Below, in pieces: positions 11,126 to 21,883 of a DNA stretch of 64,000 bases (position 1 is its first letter; every line of letters begins with the position of its first letter). The stretch is taken from positions 1 through 64,000 of the forward strand of contig VCMS01000276.1 in assembly GCA_022539475.1 (NCBI GenBank), read 5' to 3'. Origin of the DNA: Gracilaria domingensis (Eukaryota; Rhodophyta; Florideophyceae; Gracilariales; Gracilariaceae). The position numbers and the translations under genes are program-made. The notes beneath the pieces were generated by a model. That model ran no database searches and was not told the DNA's origin. It saw nothing but the letters and a program-made list of their open reading frames with translations.

Positions 11126-11490
11126 AATCGCTGTGCAGTAAATACTGGTGGGTTTTCCACTCGTGCTAGTTCTTTAGTCGAGGGCTACCTGAACTGTATT
11201 TCGCGAAGTCTAGGTTCAGTTTCCATTAAGGTGCACATTACACGATACCTTCTGCGGAATGATACCCTGCAACGCATGGAATACTAGTACTAGTACAGAT
11301 GATGCCCATTATGAAATCATACCGTTTTATTCGTATCTATTCTTCTATCGACTAATTTTGCTAACCACTACTTCGCAATATTACATGTACCATATCCCCA
11401 TGATGGAGCGGGTGTAGGCGCAATCGGCGGCAGATGCCGCAGACTGCACGTCCACCATCGGCTGTATCGGTAGAACAAATACGCACTCCG

Positions 11491-11575
11491 AGAGGATGAG
11501 GCGCGAAGCGCCTCATCCTCTCCGTTCCTCATGTAGGGAACCATGCCCAGATGCATGGTTCCCTACTTGAGGAAC
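11491..11575. repeat. Paired subterminal hairpins of R
   Basis: AGAGGATGAGGCGC pairs with its exact complement across GAA (11491-11521), and GTTCCTCATGTAGGGAACC pairs with its near complement (11524-11575). The pair is conserved with copy L (3974-4058), so it is a family feature. Confidence 0.85.
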
Positions 11576-11620
11576 CTGCACCTGCAACTCGTGAGCTACG
11601 TCCGCATCAAAAGTCATTTA

Positions 11621-12884
11621 CCTGTATACGCAAGCAGAAAGTATCCATAAGTTAGTCAATGATCCGTTGGATACATTTGAAATGCGATGGAACGTACCAT
11701 TGATAAAGCAAAACGGAAACGTTGCGCTAGAAAAGTCGAGGGACCTAGTAACTCGCAAAATGAAAAAGAAGCAGGAAAGAGATCGGTTAGATTACCAGCC
11801 CACCATCATCGTAAAGCGCGAAAGGTGTCGAAGCGAGAACTTACAAGCAAGGACACCAAGAATGCCCATGCAGCAAACATACCGCAAGATGCGATAAACG
11901 AGAGAGCAGCCTATGTCCCAACCAAGTACCAGAATCGCCTATCCCGAACAGCCAGAGATCGATCTTGAGAGACGAAATGAATTTGGTCGTTTACCTGTAT
12001 ACGCAAGCAGAAAGTATCCATAAGTTAGTCAATGCTCCGTTGGATACAGTTGAAATGCGATAGAACGTACCATTGATAAGAGCAAAACAGAAAGGTTGCG
12101 CTAGAAAAGTCGAGAGACCTAGTAACTCGCAAACAGAAGAAGAAGCAGGAAAGAGATCGGCTAGATTACCAGCCCACCATCATCGTAAAGCGCGAAAGGT
12201 GTCGAAGCGAGAACTCACAAGCAAGGACACCAAGAATGCCCATGCAGCAAACATACCGCAAGATGCGATAAACGAGAGAGCAGCCTATGTCCCAACCAAG
12301 TACCAGAATCGCCTATCCCGAACAGCCAGAGATCGATCTTGAGAGACGAAATGAATTTGGTCGTTTACCTGTATACGCAAGCAGAAAGTATCCATAAGTT
12401 AGTCAATGCTCCGTTGGATACAGTTGAAATGCGATAGAACGTACCATTGATAAGAGCAAAACAGAAAGGTTGCGCTAGAAAAGTCGAGAGACCTAGTAAC
12501 TCGCAAACAGAAGAAGAAGCAGGAAAGAGATCGGCTAGATTACCAGCCCACCATCATCGTAAAGCGCGAAAGGTGTCGAAGCGAGAACTCACAAGCAAGG
12601 ACACCAAGAATGCCCATGCAGCAAACATACCGCAAGATGCGATAAACGAGAGAGCAGCCTATGTCCCAACCAAGTACCAGAATCGCCTATCCCGAACAGC
12701 CAGAGATCGATCTTGAGAGACGAAATGAATTTGGTCGTTTACCTGTATACGCAAGCAGAAAGTATCCATAAGTTAGTCAATGCTCCGTTGGATACAGTTG
12801 AAATGCGATAGAACGTACCATTGATAGAGCAAAACAGAAACGTTGCGCTAGAAAAGTCGAGGGACCTAGTAACTCGCAAAAGTA
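11621..12884 (+). repeat. 374-bp tandem repeats of R
   Basis: The marker CCTGTATACGCAAGCAG recurs at 11621, 11994, 12368 and 12742 (spacing 373, 374, 374), giving three full units and one partial. The second and third units look identical, pointing to recent duplication. Copy L has only about two units. The 89-93-aa ORFs inside the units are repeats of each other with basic, low-information sequence, and I do not call them genes. Confidence 0.9.
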
Positions 12885-13143
12885 ACCCAAAGCCTTTTTC
12901 CTGCCGTTTACATGTCGCAGACCGCGAAGAGACGTGGTGAGGATTGGTTAGTTTAGAACAAAGATACGTAGAAGGAAATGGAAGCACGTACGAAAAGATT
13001 GCACGGAAAGACTGCACGGAATACATCCGTGAGATACGGATGCTGTCCGCTTTATGGAGGCGTCCGACGAGGGCGGAGAAAGAGAATGAGGTACGCTTCA
13101 TGTCCGCTTAATAGAATCCATTCTCAGCACGCTAATTCGTAAT

Positions 13144-13207
13144 CCGTCGTACTTTTTTCCGCCCTCGCACTTCGTAGCGAGTGCGAGGGCGGAAAAAAGT
13201 ACGACGG
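13144..13207. repeat. Perfect 28-bp hairpin upstream of the R transposase
   Basis: The arms 13144-13171 and 13180-13207 are perfect complements (CCGTCGTACTTTTTTCCGCC...), with an 8-nt loop. It lies 270 bp upstream of the transposase ATG at 13477. An imperfect version is present at the same place in copy L. Confidence 0.9.
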
Positions 13208-13476
13208 AGCGGAGTAGAACGCGAGGATGGCACGGATCACGACGGTAACAAAAGGTCGGACGTCGGACGGGCGGGGGCGGCGGCGGAGGGAAGAGATTTA
13301 TTTTTCTGTGCGAGATTGGACAAGTGTACAGCGTACATCGTTGGGAAACCACAGGTTTATAACCAGTGGTAGATAATACGAGAAGTACACCCTTGTGTTG
13401 AGGTCGACGTGTACCTACGTTCCTTTTTGAACGAAAGCACGTGATTTAAACTCAAAATATATTCTCCGTTCTCAGC

Positions 13477-16400
13477 ATGACGTCGATCTTGACTGTCGCT
13501 CGACCTCCTTCTCCCTTCGGACGCCCTTCCCTTGCAGTCTTTGTCGTCGTTTCTCGTTCAGTTCTTCTTCCCATGGTCTACTACTGTACACATAAGAAGC
13601 GTGGGTGCCCCTTCGTTACTCGCCGAGGAGTCTTATCCCTTCAACAGCATGTCAACCATTGCCCGTTTCGTCTGAAAGCAGCGCTGGAAGACGACAATAG
13701 CAGGGGCATTCGGAGAAGCAAGCGTCTCAAGCTTTACGCGCCCGCGCCCGCATCTTCCGAAACGGTCACTGCCCCTTGTCGCCTTCCCGAGCCTCCAGTG
13801 TCCGAGAACATCGTCGACCCCACTCCGTGCGCCCCTCCCATTCCGGACACTTCGCATTGTGTTTCTCCTTCCCCGGGTCCCGCGTCATTAGAGCGAGAAC
13901 ACGGAAGCAGTTCCCGCCCAGTGCCTTCTGAGGAGGCCCTTGGTGATTTGCATATGGATTATCTCACGGTTTGTCTGGCTTCAGTAGCTTCCAACCTTGG
14001 TCATCGTGAGGCGGACGAGCTAATTGGGCTACTTCGGGACCCGCGATTCTCGCAAAAGCGATTCAACGAGACCATAACAAGTTCCAAGCGCTGTACAGAA
14101 CTGAAGAACGCCATTTTCGAACGATACGCCTTAAAGGACGGTTTCAATGGCAGAACTGTCTCGCCAGGAGGATGTAAGTTCAGCGCCACCCTCTACACGA
14201 GAAACTCCGTTCAGACACTTGTGAAACAGCTCCAGTTGACTAACAACGAAAACACATTCTTCCACCCTATACCTCAGACCCACTCCACGAAAATATCTCA
14301 CCCCATGTCCGGCTCTCTCGCAAGAGACGCCACCTCAAAACTTAAGGAAATGGTCATGGGCTCTTTGGATAGTAGAATAGTGTGGTATTCCCAAGAAATA
14401 AGTTACAGTGAATCTTTCGTAGGTCTTCTGTAGGTATACACCGATAAGTCTTCAACAACTCTAAAGCAAACATCGGTTACCGCCTATCCTCTTCACCTCA
14501 TATTTCTCAACTTCTCCGACGAGCTTCGCCGTAAGTGTATCCGTGATGACCTCACAGTAGTGGCATACTTCCCTACCACACTGATCGAGGTTTTCGCATC
14601 TGAAGCAGACGCAATGCCATTCGTTTCTAGCAAGTCTCTACGCGAGTCCAGGATGCAAATTCTTCAAGAATCTCTTCGTCAAGTCCTGGAGCCCATTCTA
14701 AATCTCACGCAGAAAGATTTTCAGTTCATCGGCGAAGACAAACTAAGTCGAGTGTGCCATCCTCTGCTTGCAAGTTATTGTGCGGATATTCCTGAAGCTA
14801 AGGACATTCTGTCCATTCTTCATGGGACCAAAACGGAAAGCCCGTGTCATAGATGCAAAGCCCCTCGCTCATCTTTATGCAGTCCTATTCCCACCTCATT
14901 CAACGGACGTTCTCAAAAGCACACGAAAAGAATCCGAAAGACATACACAGCTATCTTGCAACATGCACAAAAAGACGAGGCGGAAAGACGTCCACGTCGT
15001 GCGAGGGAGAGGAGATCTCAAGCGGATACTCTGATGCGTTCAAATTCCATATCTCTCATTCCTTCGTTCCTCGAAACTTCCGTAAGCCTTGGAATGATCC
15101 CGGGATTGTCTCCATACAGTCTGTTCTCATTCGAACCATTACACAACTTGCATCTCGGCATCTCAAAGTTGATAAAAACGGCCACAATCGAGAGACTGCA
15201 GTCAGACACCCTGTGCACCACAATAGGAACATCTGCATCGCGTTCATTTCGAACGATACGCACCCAACTCCTCAACCATGCAAACGCAGTTCTACCTGCC
15301 ATAGAACGCGATTCTCCTGCCAAAGGTTTACATATCGATTTCTCCACGCAAGAGAAAGGCAAATCTTTGAATGGTATCTTCACGAAAGACGGTCTCCGTG
15401 GAACGCTGGAGGCCAAAAACTACAAAGTACTTGACATGGTCTTTCCCTTCATAGGAGCATTCTTTGACATATGCTGTGGAGAACAGGACGTTGCCCCAAT
15501 CACAACCGTTTTCTCTTAGTACTCGGACTTGCTTTCGACCTTATTCAGATACAATCGTGACCCGTATTGGAATGAAAGCTCTCTCCTGTGTCTTAGTTCG
15601 GAGATTGAAGCCTTCAAGCGTTCCGCAACAAAGACTCTGACGGATTTTCATCCCTCCAGACTGGGAACTCTGAAGTTTCATCTTCTCGATCATCTCGTGG
15701 ACGATATTCGCCGTCTGGGAAGTATCAAGTACTACGACGCAGGCATATATTAACATGCACACCTGCTATTTAAAATACACTACAGAAAGACGTCCAGAAG
15801 AACAGCAACGGCTGTGGAGGAGACTATTCGCTCCATTGAGCACGGACATGTTAGAAAGCAATGGAATGGCAATACTCCTTACCAGCGTAATCCAGGTTTA
15901 CCAGGAACTTCCACACAGCTTCCTCGGTTTGCAATGAGAGGGCGTTCTTTCACTTTACGAGCTCTTCAACATTGTCTTTCAAGTATGTCCAGTTCAAAAA
16001 CATGGACTGCTGTTACAGAGATGTTCTCAAGTAGGGACACAAGGTCGATTCTTGATCAAATTGGTGAACAGGCCCTTCCTCCTTTCCTCAGTCTCGTGAA
16101 AGAAACACTGGATGAGCACTCTATTACGTACTTCCCAGAAAAGACAAGGATAACTCTGGTGAATTCGGCCGTCGTGAAAGGCGGTTTTGTTCCGACTCTT
16201 GAACACTTCGATTTGTCTTCTAAGGCACTTAAGCTGGGACGACCCAAATACCCCATCATCCAACGTGTCTTCGCTTCTCCAGCATTTGGTCCCAGTAGAA
16301 AGCCAAAGTTTTCCACTGTATTGGTAAGCGGAGAAGATTCAGAGACTTGGGTTGCCCAGGTAGTCGCTCTGATGTCGGCCACGTCGCGATTCGGAGCTAT

Positions 16401-16485
16401 TGCAAAGGACGCGTATTGTGCTAAAAGTCGCAAATCAAGTGGGTGTGAAGCGCTAGTTTTCTCTAGTTTGATATATGTGCACGGC
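13477..16485 (+). pseudogene. Plavaka/CACTA-like DDE transposase, copy R
   Basis: The gene is collinear with the L transposase. Its single frame is broken by TAG at 14431-14433 (Gln in L), TAG at 15517-15519 (Gln in L) and TAA at 15751-15753 (Glu in L), with no frameshift. The motifs PCHRCKAP and FEPLHNLHLGISKL are intact. The part beyond the end of L's visible sequence (about 16020-16485) adds a C-terminal region (LFVSGEDSETW-like: VLVSGEDSETWVAQVVALMS) ending at YVHG, where the foldback element enters. The product would be truncated at residue 318. Confidence 0.75.
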
Positions 16486-17160
16486 GTGTGCAGCAAAATC
16501 ACAGCCAGAAGAGCCGGGAGGAGTGCTTTGGAAGGTCTCCGGAGGGTGCCAAAATGTGGCCAGAACGTGCCCGCGGGCGGAGGGGGTCGGTCGTGTTAGG
16601 GTAGCTACCCTAACACGACCGGACCCCCCCACCCGCGGGCACGTTTTGGGCGATTTTTTGAAAAATGTGCCATATTATGCCCGCGGGCGGGGGGGGGGGG
16701 GTTGGTCGTGTTAAGGTTGCTACCCTAACACGACCGAACCCCCCCGCCCGCGGGCACGTTTTGGACGATTTTTTGAAAAATGTGCGATTTTATGCCCGCG
16801 GGCGCGGGGGGTCGGTCGTGTTAGGGTAGCTACCCTAACACGACCGGACTCCCCCGCCCGCGGGCACGTTTTGGACGATTTTTTGAAAAATGTGCGATTT
16901 TATGCCCGCGGGCGCGGGGGGTCGGTCGTGTTAGGGTAGCTACCCTAACACGACCGGACCCCCCCGCCCGCGGGCACGTTTTGGACGATTTTTTGAAAAA
17001 TGTGCGATTTTATGCCCGCGGGCGCGGGGGTCCGGTCGTGTTAGGGTAGGTACCCTAACACGACCGACCCCCCCCCCCGCTCGCGGGCACGTTCTGGCCA
17101 CATTTCGGCGCCTTCCCGGGACCTCCCAAAACACGCCGCCCCGCAGTGATTTCGCTACAC
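16486..17160. mobile_element. Foldback element with five 110-bp palindromic units
   Basis: The outer inverted arms begin GTGTGCAGCAAAATCAC on the left and GTGTAGCGAAATCAC on the complement of the right. They continue imperfectly through TGTGGCCAGAACGTGCCCGC. Between them lie five units centred at about 16604, 16719, 16829, 16939 and 17049 (spacing 115, 110, 110, 110). Each contains GTGTTAGGGTAGCTACCCTA, a near-perfect palindrome, within GC-rich arms, separated by an AT-rich CGATTTTTTGAAAAATG linker. The element splits the R transposase frame after YVHG. Possible CGGC duplication at both flanks. Confidence 0.75.
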
Positions 17161-17429
17161 CCGGCCGCCGGTACGTTGGCGCCGCTGTCCACGTGTATTC
17201 GCGGGAGTAGGCTGTACATGGAAGTAAATGAGTGTACTCTTGACTACTATGCAAAGCATTTGAAGAGCATGATTAGAGAACGCGACCATTGCTCGCGTGA
17301 GTCATCATTGCGCGAACTCCACGACTCTAAAGCGTACAATCAGCGTGCGAGCGGCCACGGACAGGACACGGACGAGACTGGCAGTGCGCTGGGAGGAGCT
17401 GCCGAAAGCGGGGGTGCCCAGCGTAAGTC

Positions 17430-17445
17430 GCCATTTAAAAGGCTC
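17430..17445 (+). promoter_or_regulatory. TATA-like motif upstream of the 372-aa ORF
   Basis: CCATTTAAAAGGC lies about 85 bp before the ATG at 17517. It is a plausible TATA-type core promoter by spacing and sequence only. Confidence 0.3.
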
Positions 17446-17516
17446 GCATCCGTTCTTGTATCGTCCAGAGCGAACGTATTGTTGATATACACCTTTCACT
17501 GCAATAGCTGTTCAAC

Positions 17517-18635
17517 ATGAAGCCAACTCGTGTTCGAAAGCGTACGCAAAGCGTGACTCCTCGCACTCGGCGGAGCACTCGATTATTGCAAGATGGAATG
17601 CGGGTTTCTCTGCAGATGGATATTGAGAATGAAGGAAAAGTGATAGTGGGGGAAGCGTTGTTGCATGGAATTGGAAGTGTTCTACGCCGCGAGTTGCTCG
17701 GGAAGCAATTGGACCCAGGTCTTGTGATGGTTCATAATATTCTCATCAGTCGAAGCGGTCAGACGTTCTACCCTTACCGGGCGGAGGGCCTGGATCTTCC
17801 ACAATATATCCAGGATCTCCGGACGGCCGCTCCTTGGGATGAGAAAATGATGGAACCGGTGGCAGCCAGCATTTCGGCGTCGAAGCGAGGAACGGTGAGC
17901 GCTATGAGTGAGGTGATGACGCCGACAAGCCGCACGGAGCCAATTCGAAGTTCATCAACACCGAGAGGTAGCGCATCAGTAGCACCTCCACGGGCAGATC
18001 CGTCGTCTGTTACGAAGCGGTCTATGAAGACGAGAGCATCTCCAGCTACGAAGCGGACAGGTCAAACAAAGGCCACCTCCGTTACGAAGCACACTGCGTC
18101 GAAAAGGGCTTCTCCTGCGATGAATCAAACCGTCGACGCAAGGGGATCTTCTGCGTCGAAACAGACGGTTCAGCAGGGGACGGCTGTGCAAGAGGAGGAA
18201 GATGAGATCATAAAAGGTCCCCTTCCAGACGCGGATGCGCAATCCGCACAAGGAGCTGGTCCATCTGTACCCCAAACTGCACCAGAAACTGCGGAGCAGC
18301 AGGACGATGACGTTGTGCTTCTGTTCGCAAGAATGGCACGTTCAAGTGTTTCTGGCGAGCGGTCTGGAACACAAGGGACACCTACTCGGAGCAAGACGTA
18401 CAGACGAATTCGTCAGAAGGTACTAAAGGTGAACCTCAATTCCAATTTCGTGTACAACAAACTGTGGCAGTGGAGAGGAGAAGTGGATTCTGCTATTGGG
18501 GACCTGTTGCAGAAGATGGATGCGTTTGTTATCTATCCCGGCGATAAAAGTTGCGAAATTGTGGATAACTTCTGTTTCCCACTTCGACAGTCCATTGTAC
18601 GTGAAGTTAGGGAACAGGTCATTTCGATAAAGTAA
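17517..18635 (+). CDS. Hypothetical protein of transposon R, 372 aa
   Basis: An intact frame from ATG 17517 to TAA 18633-18635. Residues 1-30 are strongly basic (MKPTRVRKRTQSVTPRTRRS). Residues 30-115 form an apparently folded domain (DPGLVMVHNILISRSGQTFY). Residues 120-290 are low complexity with a repeated Thr/Ala/Ser-rich ATKRTGQTKATSVTKHT pattern and an acidic EEEDEI stretch. Residues 300-372 form a second conserved-looking domain (KVNLNSNFVYNKLWQWRGEV...). No family is recognised. By position it could be the TnpA-like second protein of R or a captured host gene. It is the only long intact ORF in R. Confidence 0.55.
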   Translation: MKPTRVRKRTQSVTPRTRRSTRLLQDGMRVSLQMDIENEGKVIVGEALLHGIGSVLRRELLGKQLDPGLVMVHNILISRSGQTFYPYRAEGLDLPQYIQDLRTAAPWDEKMMEPVAASISASKRGTVSAMSEVMTPTSRTEPIRSSSTPRGSASVAPPRADPSSVTKRSMKTRASPATKRTGQTKATSVTKHTASKRASPAMNQTVDARGSSASKQTVQQGTAVQEEEDEIIKGPLPDADAQSAQGAGPSVPQTAPETAEQQDDDVVLLFARMARSSVSGERSGTQGTPTRSKTYRRIRQKVLKVNLNSNFVYNKLWQWRGEVDSAIGDLLQKMDAFVIYPGDKSCEIVDNFCFPLRQSIVREVREQVISIK

Positions 18636-18694
18636 CTTTTATGTTTAACTATCTCTAAAAGGTTTACAACACCGAAAAGTCATGTGTTCTAACC

Positions 18695-19597
18695 TCAAAG
18701 CTGGGGGAATGGGGAGGGGGATAACTTTTCCTCAACAACGTTGACGTAGTTTGTATGAAAAGGAGCGGGGTCACCGCCTACAATATTTCTTTCTTGGCGG
18801 GAAAAGTCGTAGAAGTACGCGTTCCTAAACTGAAAGTCGGAGAAAGAAGTAGGGAAGCCAACGAGAGTTTTCCCATATGCAAGAAGTCGCCCAACGATCT
18901 CTTCCAGGTTGAAAGTAGTACCTGTCTTAAGCGAAACTATCTTCAACAGCTCTTTCATTATTGTGAGAACAACCGTACTGCACTCCGTAGCGACTACGTC
19001 CATAGGAATGAAACCTCTTGAGGCCCCGACGATGTTGAACGCTGATAGCTACACGAGCTTCTCATAATAGCTTACGAGAAATGTGTCTTCGTCGACAACC
19101 CCGCAAGTGAGACCCATAGACCTAAACCTGTCTGCAACGTTGGAGGGCAACTTTCCTGTTGCGACAGTGAGACCATCCGGACTTTGAGGAGTGACACCAT
19201 CCTGCGGAGCTGCGTTTCTTGAGGGGACACCAACGTATAGGACAACTTTTGAACATTTGTCCACACCGAGCTTCGAAAGCAATGGTATGATGTCTCCATT
19301 CTGGAAGAAAACGAGATTCTCTCTGAGCGAATAAGGGCAAGCCTGAATTACGGTCTCCAGGATGTTCGTTCTTCCACAAACTAGTAATGGTACATCAGAA
19401 AGATGAGAGGTAGCAGCTATGCTGCAGAATTCGTGTGCGGAAATGACCGTATCTTCTTCGTTCGCCAGCATGGTACCTATACGCCCCCTTCCAACAATAA
19501 CGGCCCGAGTCCTTCGGGCGGGAGATGAGGCCTGAGGGACGTCAGAGTACCTGGGACTCGGAGGCGGAGTCGGAGGCATGTCGGACTGGGAGTTCAT
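18695..19597 (-). pseudogene. Ketopantoate-reductase-like protein with one nonsense codon
   Basis: One minus-strand frame of 301 codons runs from ATG 19597 (MNSQSDMPPTPPPSP) to a stop at 18695, interrupted by a single TAG at 19049-19051 with no frame change. The N-terminal half has an NAD(P)-binding glycine motif (AVIVGRGRIGTML), and later VLYVGVPSRNAAP. Right at the stop, YYEKLV-stop-LSAFNIVGASRG corresponds to the W/Y-x-K-L-x-x-N/S-x-x-x-N segment of the ketopantoate reductase C-terminal domain. Length fits PanE/ApbA proteins (about 300 aa), which reduce 2-dehydropantoate with NADPH. Substrate is not assured. It lies inside transposon R, so it appears captured. Confidence 0.55.
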
Positions 19598-19994
19598 TGC
19601 AAGTGTTCGAATGTTTTTGTGTGACGATAGAAATGAAAGATGGGGCGGAGAACTGCTGGGGTAAAGAGTGATACGTAAGTACAAACGGTTGGGAAGCGCA
19701 GAACGGGAACATGGTTCACTTTGTGAAAGTGAGCGAAATGTATGATATGTGATTGTACTGAATGAATGATAGGGCTTGTATGAGACGACAAGCCACAAAG
19801 TGTGATGATGTTTTATGAAATGTAGGTGGAAGAGTAGAAAGTGTACAATGAATGAAACCGATTTCGAACCTGAGTTGTAAAGTAGTTGTAAAGTACGAGT
19901 TACGGGGAGCTTGAATACAGAATGAAAGGAACCATTTTGGCTTCATAAATGACGTGAACGGGTTCTATAGCTTCACTCGGATTGCCATAATTAA
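19598..19994. other. Intergenic region between the two captured gene fragments
   Basis: About 400 bp, AT-richer than the flanks, containing the upstream region of the minus-strand reductase gene. An upstream extension of that frame (19798-19600) is Ser/Tyr/His-rich and probably untranslated. I see no convincing epimerase N-terminal sequence here. Confidence 0.3.
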
Positions 19995-20315
19995 AAGGAT
20001 GGAGTTGGGTTGCGCCCGAATACGTCTATAAAGGTCGTAGAAGCACTTATGAAGGAAGGAGTTGTAGACATGTTATTGTTGATGACGGTGGAGCCAGAGT
20101 TTGGAGGACAGGCGTTTATGGAGGGTGTTCTTGATAAGGTGCGACATGCAAGGGAGTTGTACCCAAGAGTAGGGATACAGGTGGATGGGGGTATTGGACT
20201 GAGTACTGTGAAAGGAGTAGTGAAGGCCGGTGCAAACATTTCAGTTGCAGGATCTGCCATCTTTGGCTCGAGTAACCCAGCTCATGTCATAGCTGGTTTT
20301 CGAAAGGTTGGTTAG
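19995..20315 (+). pseudogene. Ribulose-phosphate 3-epimerase, C-terminal fragment
   Basis: The frame opens after a TAA at 19992-19994 and encodes KDGVGLRPNTSIKVVEAL, then LLLMTVEPEFGGQAF, VGIQVDGGIGLSTV, KAGANISVAGSAIFG and a TAG at 20313-20315. These are the second half of the (beta/alpha)8 barrel of RPE: the K-P-x-T strand, the MTVEP-x-FGGQ loop (Glu replaces the usual Gly), the catalytic Asp in VDGG, and the phosphate-binding AGS-x-IF loop. About 107 codons remain of a usual 220-230. The family interconverts ribulose-5-phosphate and xylulose-5-phosphate. The first half is absent, so this is a captured fragment or a 3' exon with its acceptor at ...AAAAG. Confidence 0.8.
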
Positions 20316-20948
20316 AGATAGTAGCATAAATTTATTGTTTATTACATTGTTACCTTTACGTGTTATCACGACTATATTCTCCGTCTCCATTGGAGATGTA
20401 TTTCTCTTGTATCACAACCGGAAAAGGATATGAGAGACCATCAATATATCCCCAGTGGACGCTGAGAGGGAGGATGAACTACTCTACGTGCTATCATTGT
20501 TACCCATCCGGTGTCGAGTGGTGACATATTCTTTTTTTGTCACAACCCACACAGGATGTGACGGAAGAAGAACATGCCCCCAGTCGAGACAGAGGGTGAG
20601 CAACTCTAAGTACAATCACTAGTCCCTAGCTTGCCTCCACTGGCAATATCTTCCTGTTTTGCTATAACCATCGAGTGGGGTTATGGTGGAAGAGAAAAAT
20701 ATCGCCGGTCGAGGCGAGGTGGGTGGGGACTATGTGAAGAGGGGACAGAGAGATGGCGCTTAAATAGTGGAAGGTGCGGAGGTGTACAGTGGATGTTTTG
20801 GCGGGAAATGGGATGAGGGAAACAGGGACAATCATGGTGCTGGATATAGCCCGTGTGGTTGGACAGTGGGGGTGGACAGCACAGTTTAGCTCGATTGCAC
20901 TGTATCGCAGCGGAAACTTCGATCCAACTACTACTTCTTCTTCTGAAG
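20316..20948 (+). repeat. Three degenerate stem-loop repeats
   Basis: Three related blocks begin near 20410, 20540 and 20655. Each starts with a short stem (e.g. GTCACA...TGTGAC; ATAACC...GGTTAT) and continues with a purine-rich AGAGA/AAGAA segment, CCCCAGT or CCGGTCGA, and GAGGG/GAGG. They occupy most of the gap between the epimerase fragment and the next ORF; nothing coding is evident. Confidence 0.4.
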
Positions 20949-21883
20949 ATGTCGAACGCATACGTGAAGGATGAGGAGCTGTTGGCGCTGTTGGAGGGGC
21001 AGGAGGTACCGCCGACGCCGTCACCAAAGCGGGAAGAGGACGTGATTACGGCGGCTGATCGGATGTCGCAGAAGAAGGAAGTGGCCGATGAAGGAAAGAA
21101 GTGTGAGGCGAGGAGAGGGGATGGTGATGAGGTGGAGAAGGGTGTAGAATTGGAGGTGGAGGGGGTCGCAATGGAGAGAAGGGCTGCGGTGCATCTGAGT
21201 CAGTTAGAGGTTGGAGACCAGACCAGATAGAGATTGGGGGTGGCGAGGGTGACAGGGAGATGCGGTTTGTGTGGCAGATGAAGGCGAGGGTGGGGATGTT
21301 GGGGTTGGTGATGAAGGAGAAACTGTACGATGGAATTGTGCAGATTGTAACGGAAATGTGCGGTGTGGTGCTGAGTGGGGGTGGTAGTGGTGTTTCGGTT
21401 GAGGCGATTTCGAGCTTGCGGAATTCGTTGTCGGTATTGGGAGTGGAGATGAGAAATCATGTGTATGGGATAGTAGAGTGTGCGGGAAGGGAGTTTGGAG
21501 AGTTGCGGGAGGAGAATAGGGTTCTGAACGAGAGGTTGGACGTGCTGGAGAAGGAGGTGAAGGAGCTGGGCAAGAAGCAAAGATTAGTGGAAGAGGAGAC
21601 GGTGAAAGGAGGTGTGGAGGGAAAGACGGAGAAGGGAAGTGTGGGAAGGGTGGCGGTGCAGAAGGGGTCCCCTGTGACACCGAAGACAAAGAGCGGTGGG
21701 GTTGGGGATGGGAAGAGCCGTCTGAAGAAGAGGCGTAAGGAGATGAAGAAGGTGGTTGAGGAGGTGCCGCGGGAGGGAGTCGGAGCTCCGGTGGTGACTG
21801 GGTTTAGAAGTGCGGTGGAGGTAGCGCGGACTGCGAAGGGGATTCTGAAGGGACAGGAGGAGAGAAGGATGGGAGGGATTTGA
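20949..21883 (+). pseudogene. Coiled-coil protein ORF of transposon R (one frameshift)
   Basis: The first frame starts at ATG 20949 (MSNAYVKDEELLALLEGQE) and ends at TAG 21228-21230. A second frame open through 21200-21230 (RPDQIEIGGGEGDREMRFVW) continues to TGA at 21881-21883, so one indel near 21200-21225 probably divides a single gene of about 310 codons. The middle contains a strong heptad-type coiled coil (LREENRVLNERLDVLEKEVK), and the C terminus is Lys/Arg-rich (SRLKKRRKEMKKVV). Composition is unusually G-rich on this strand. No family recognised; it may be a structural or DNA-binding transposon protein. Confidence 0.4.

Noticed and set aside
11621-12884. CRISPR-like or other array of regular repeats
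   Set aside because: The repeats are 374 bp and directly adjacent without spacers, and the context is a eukaryotic transposon.
1-16020. L and R as the arms of one giant inverted repeat or palindromic element
   Set aside because: Homology stops exactly at the transposon termini (4557 and 10993) and the flanking sequences are unrelated; R also lies within gypsy A and L does not. Two separate insertions explain it better.
16556-17105. TTAGGG telomere-type repeats
   Set aside because: TTAGGG occurs once per 110-bp unit as part of a palindrome with CCCTAA, not as a tandem hexamer run.
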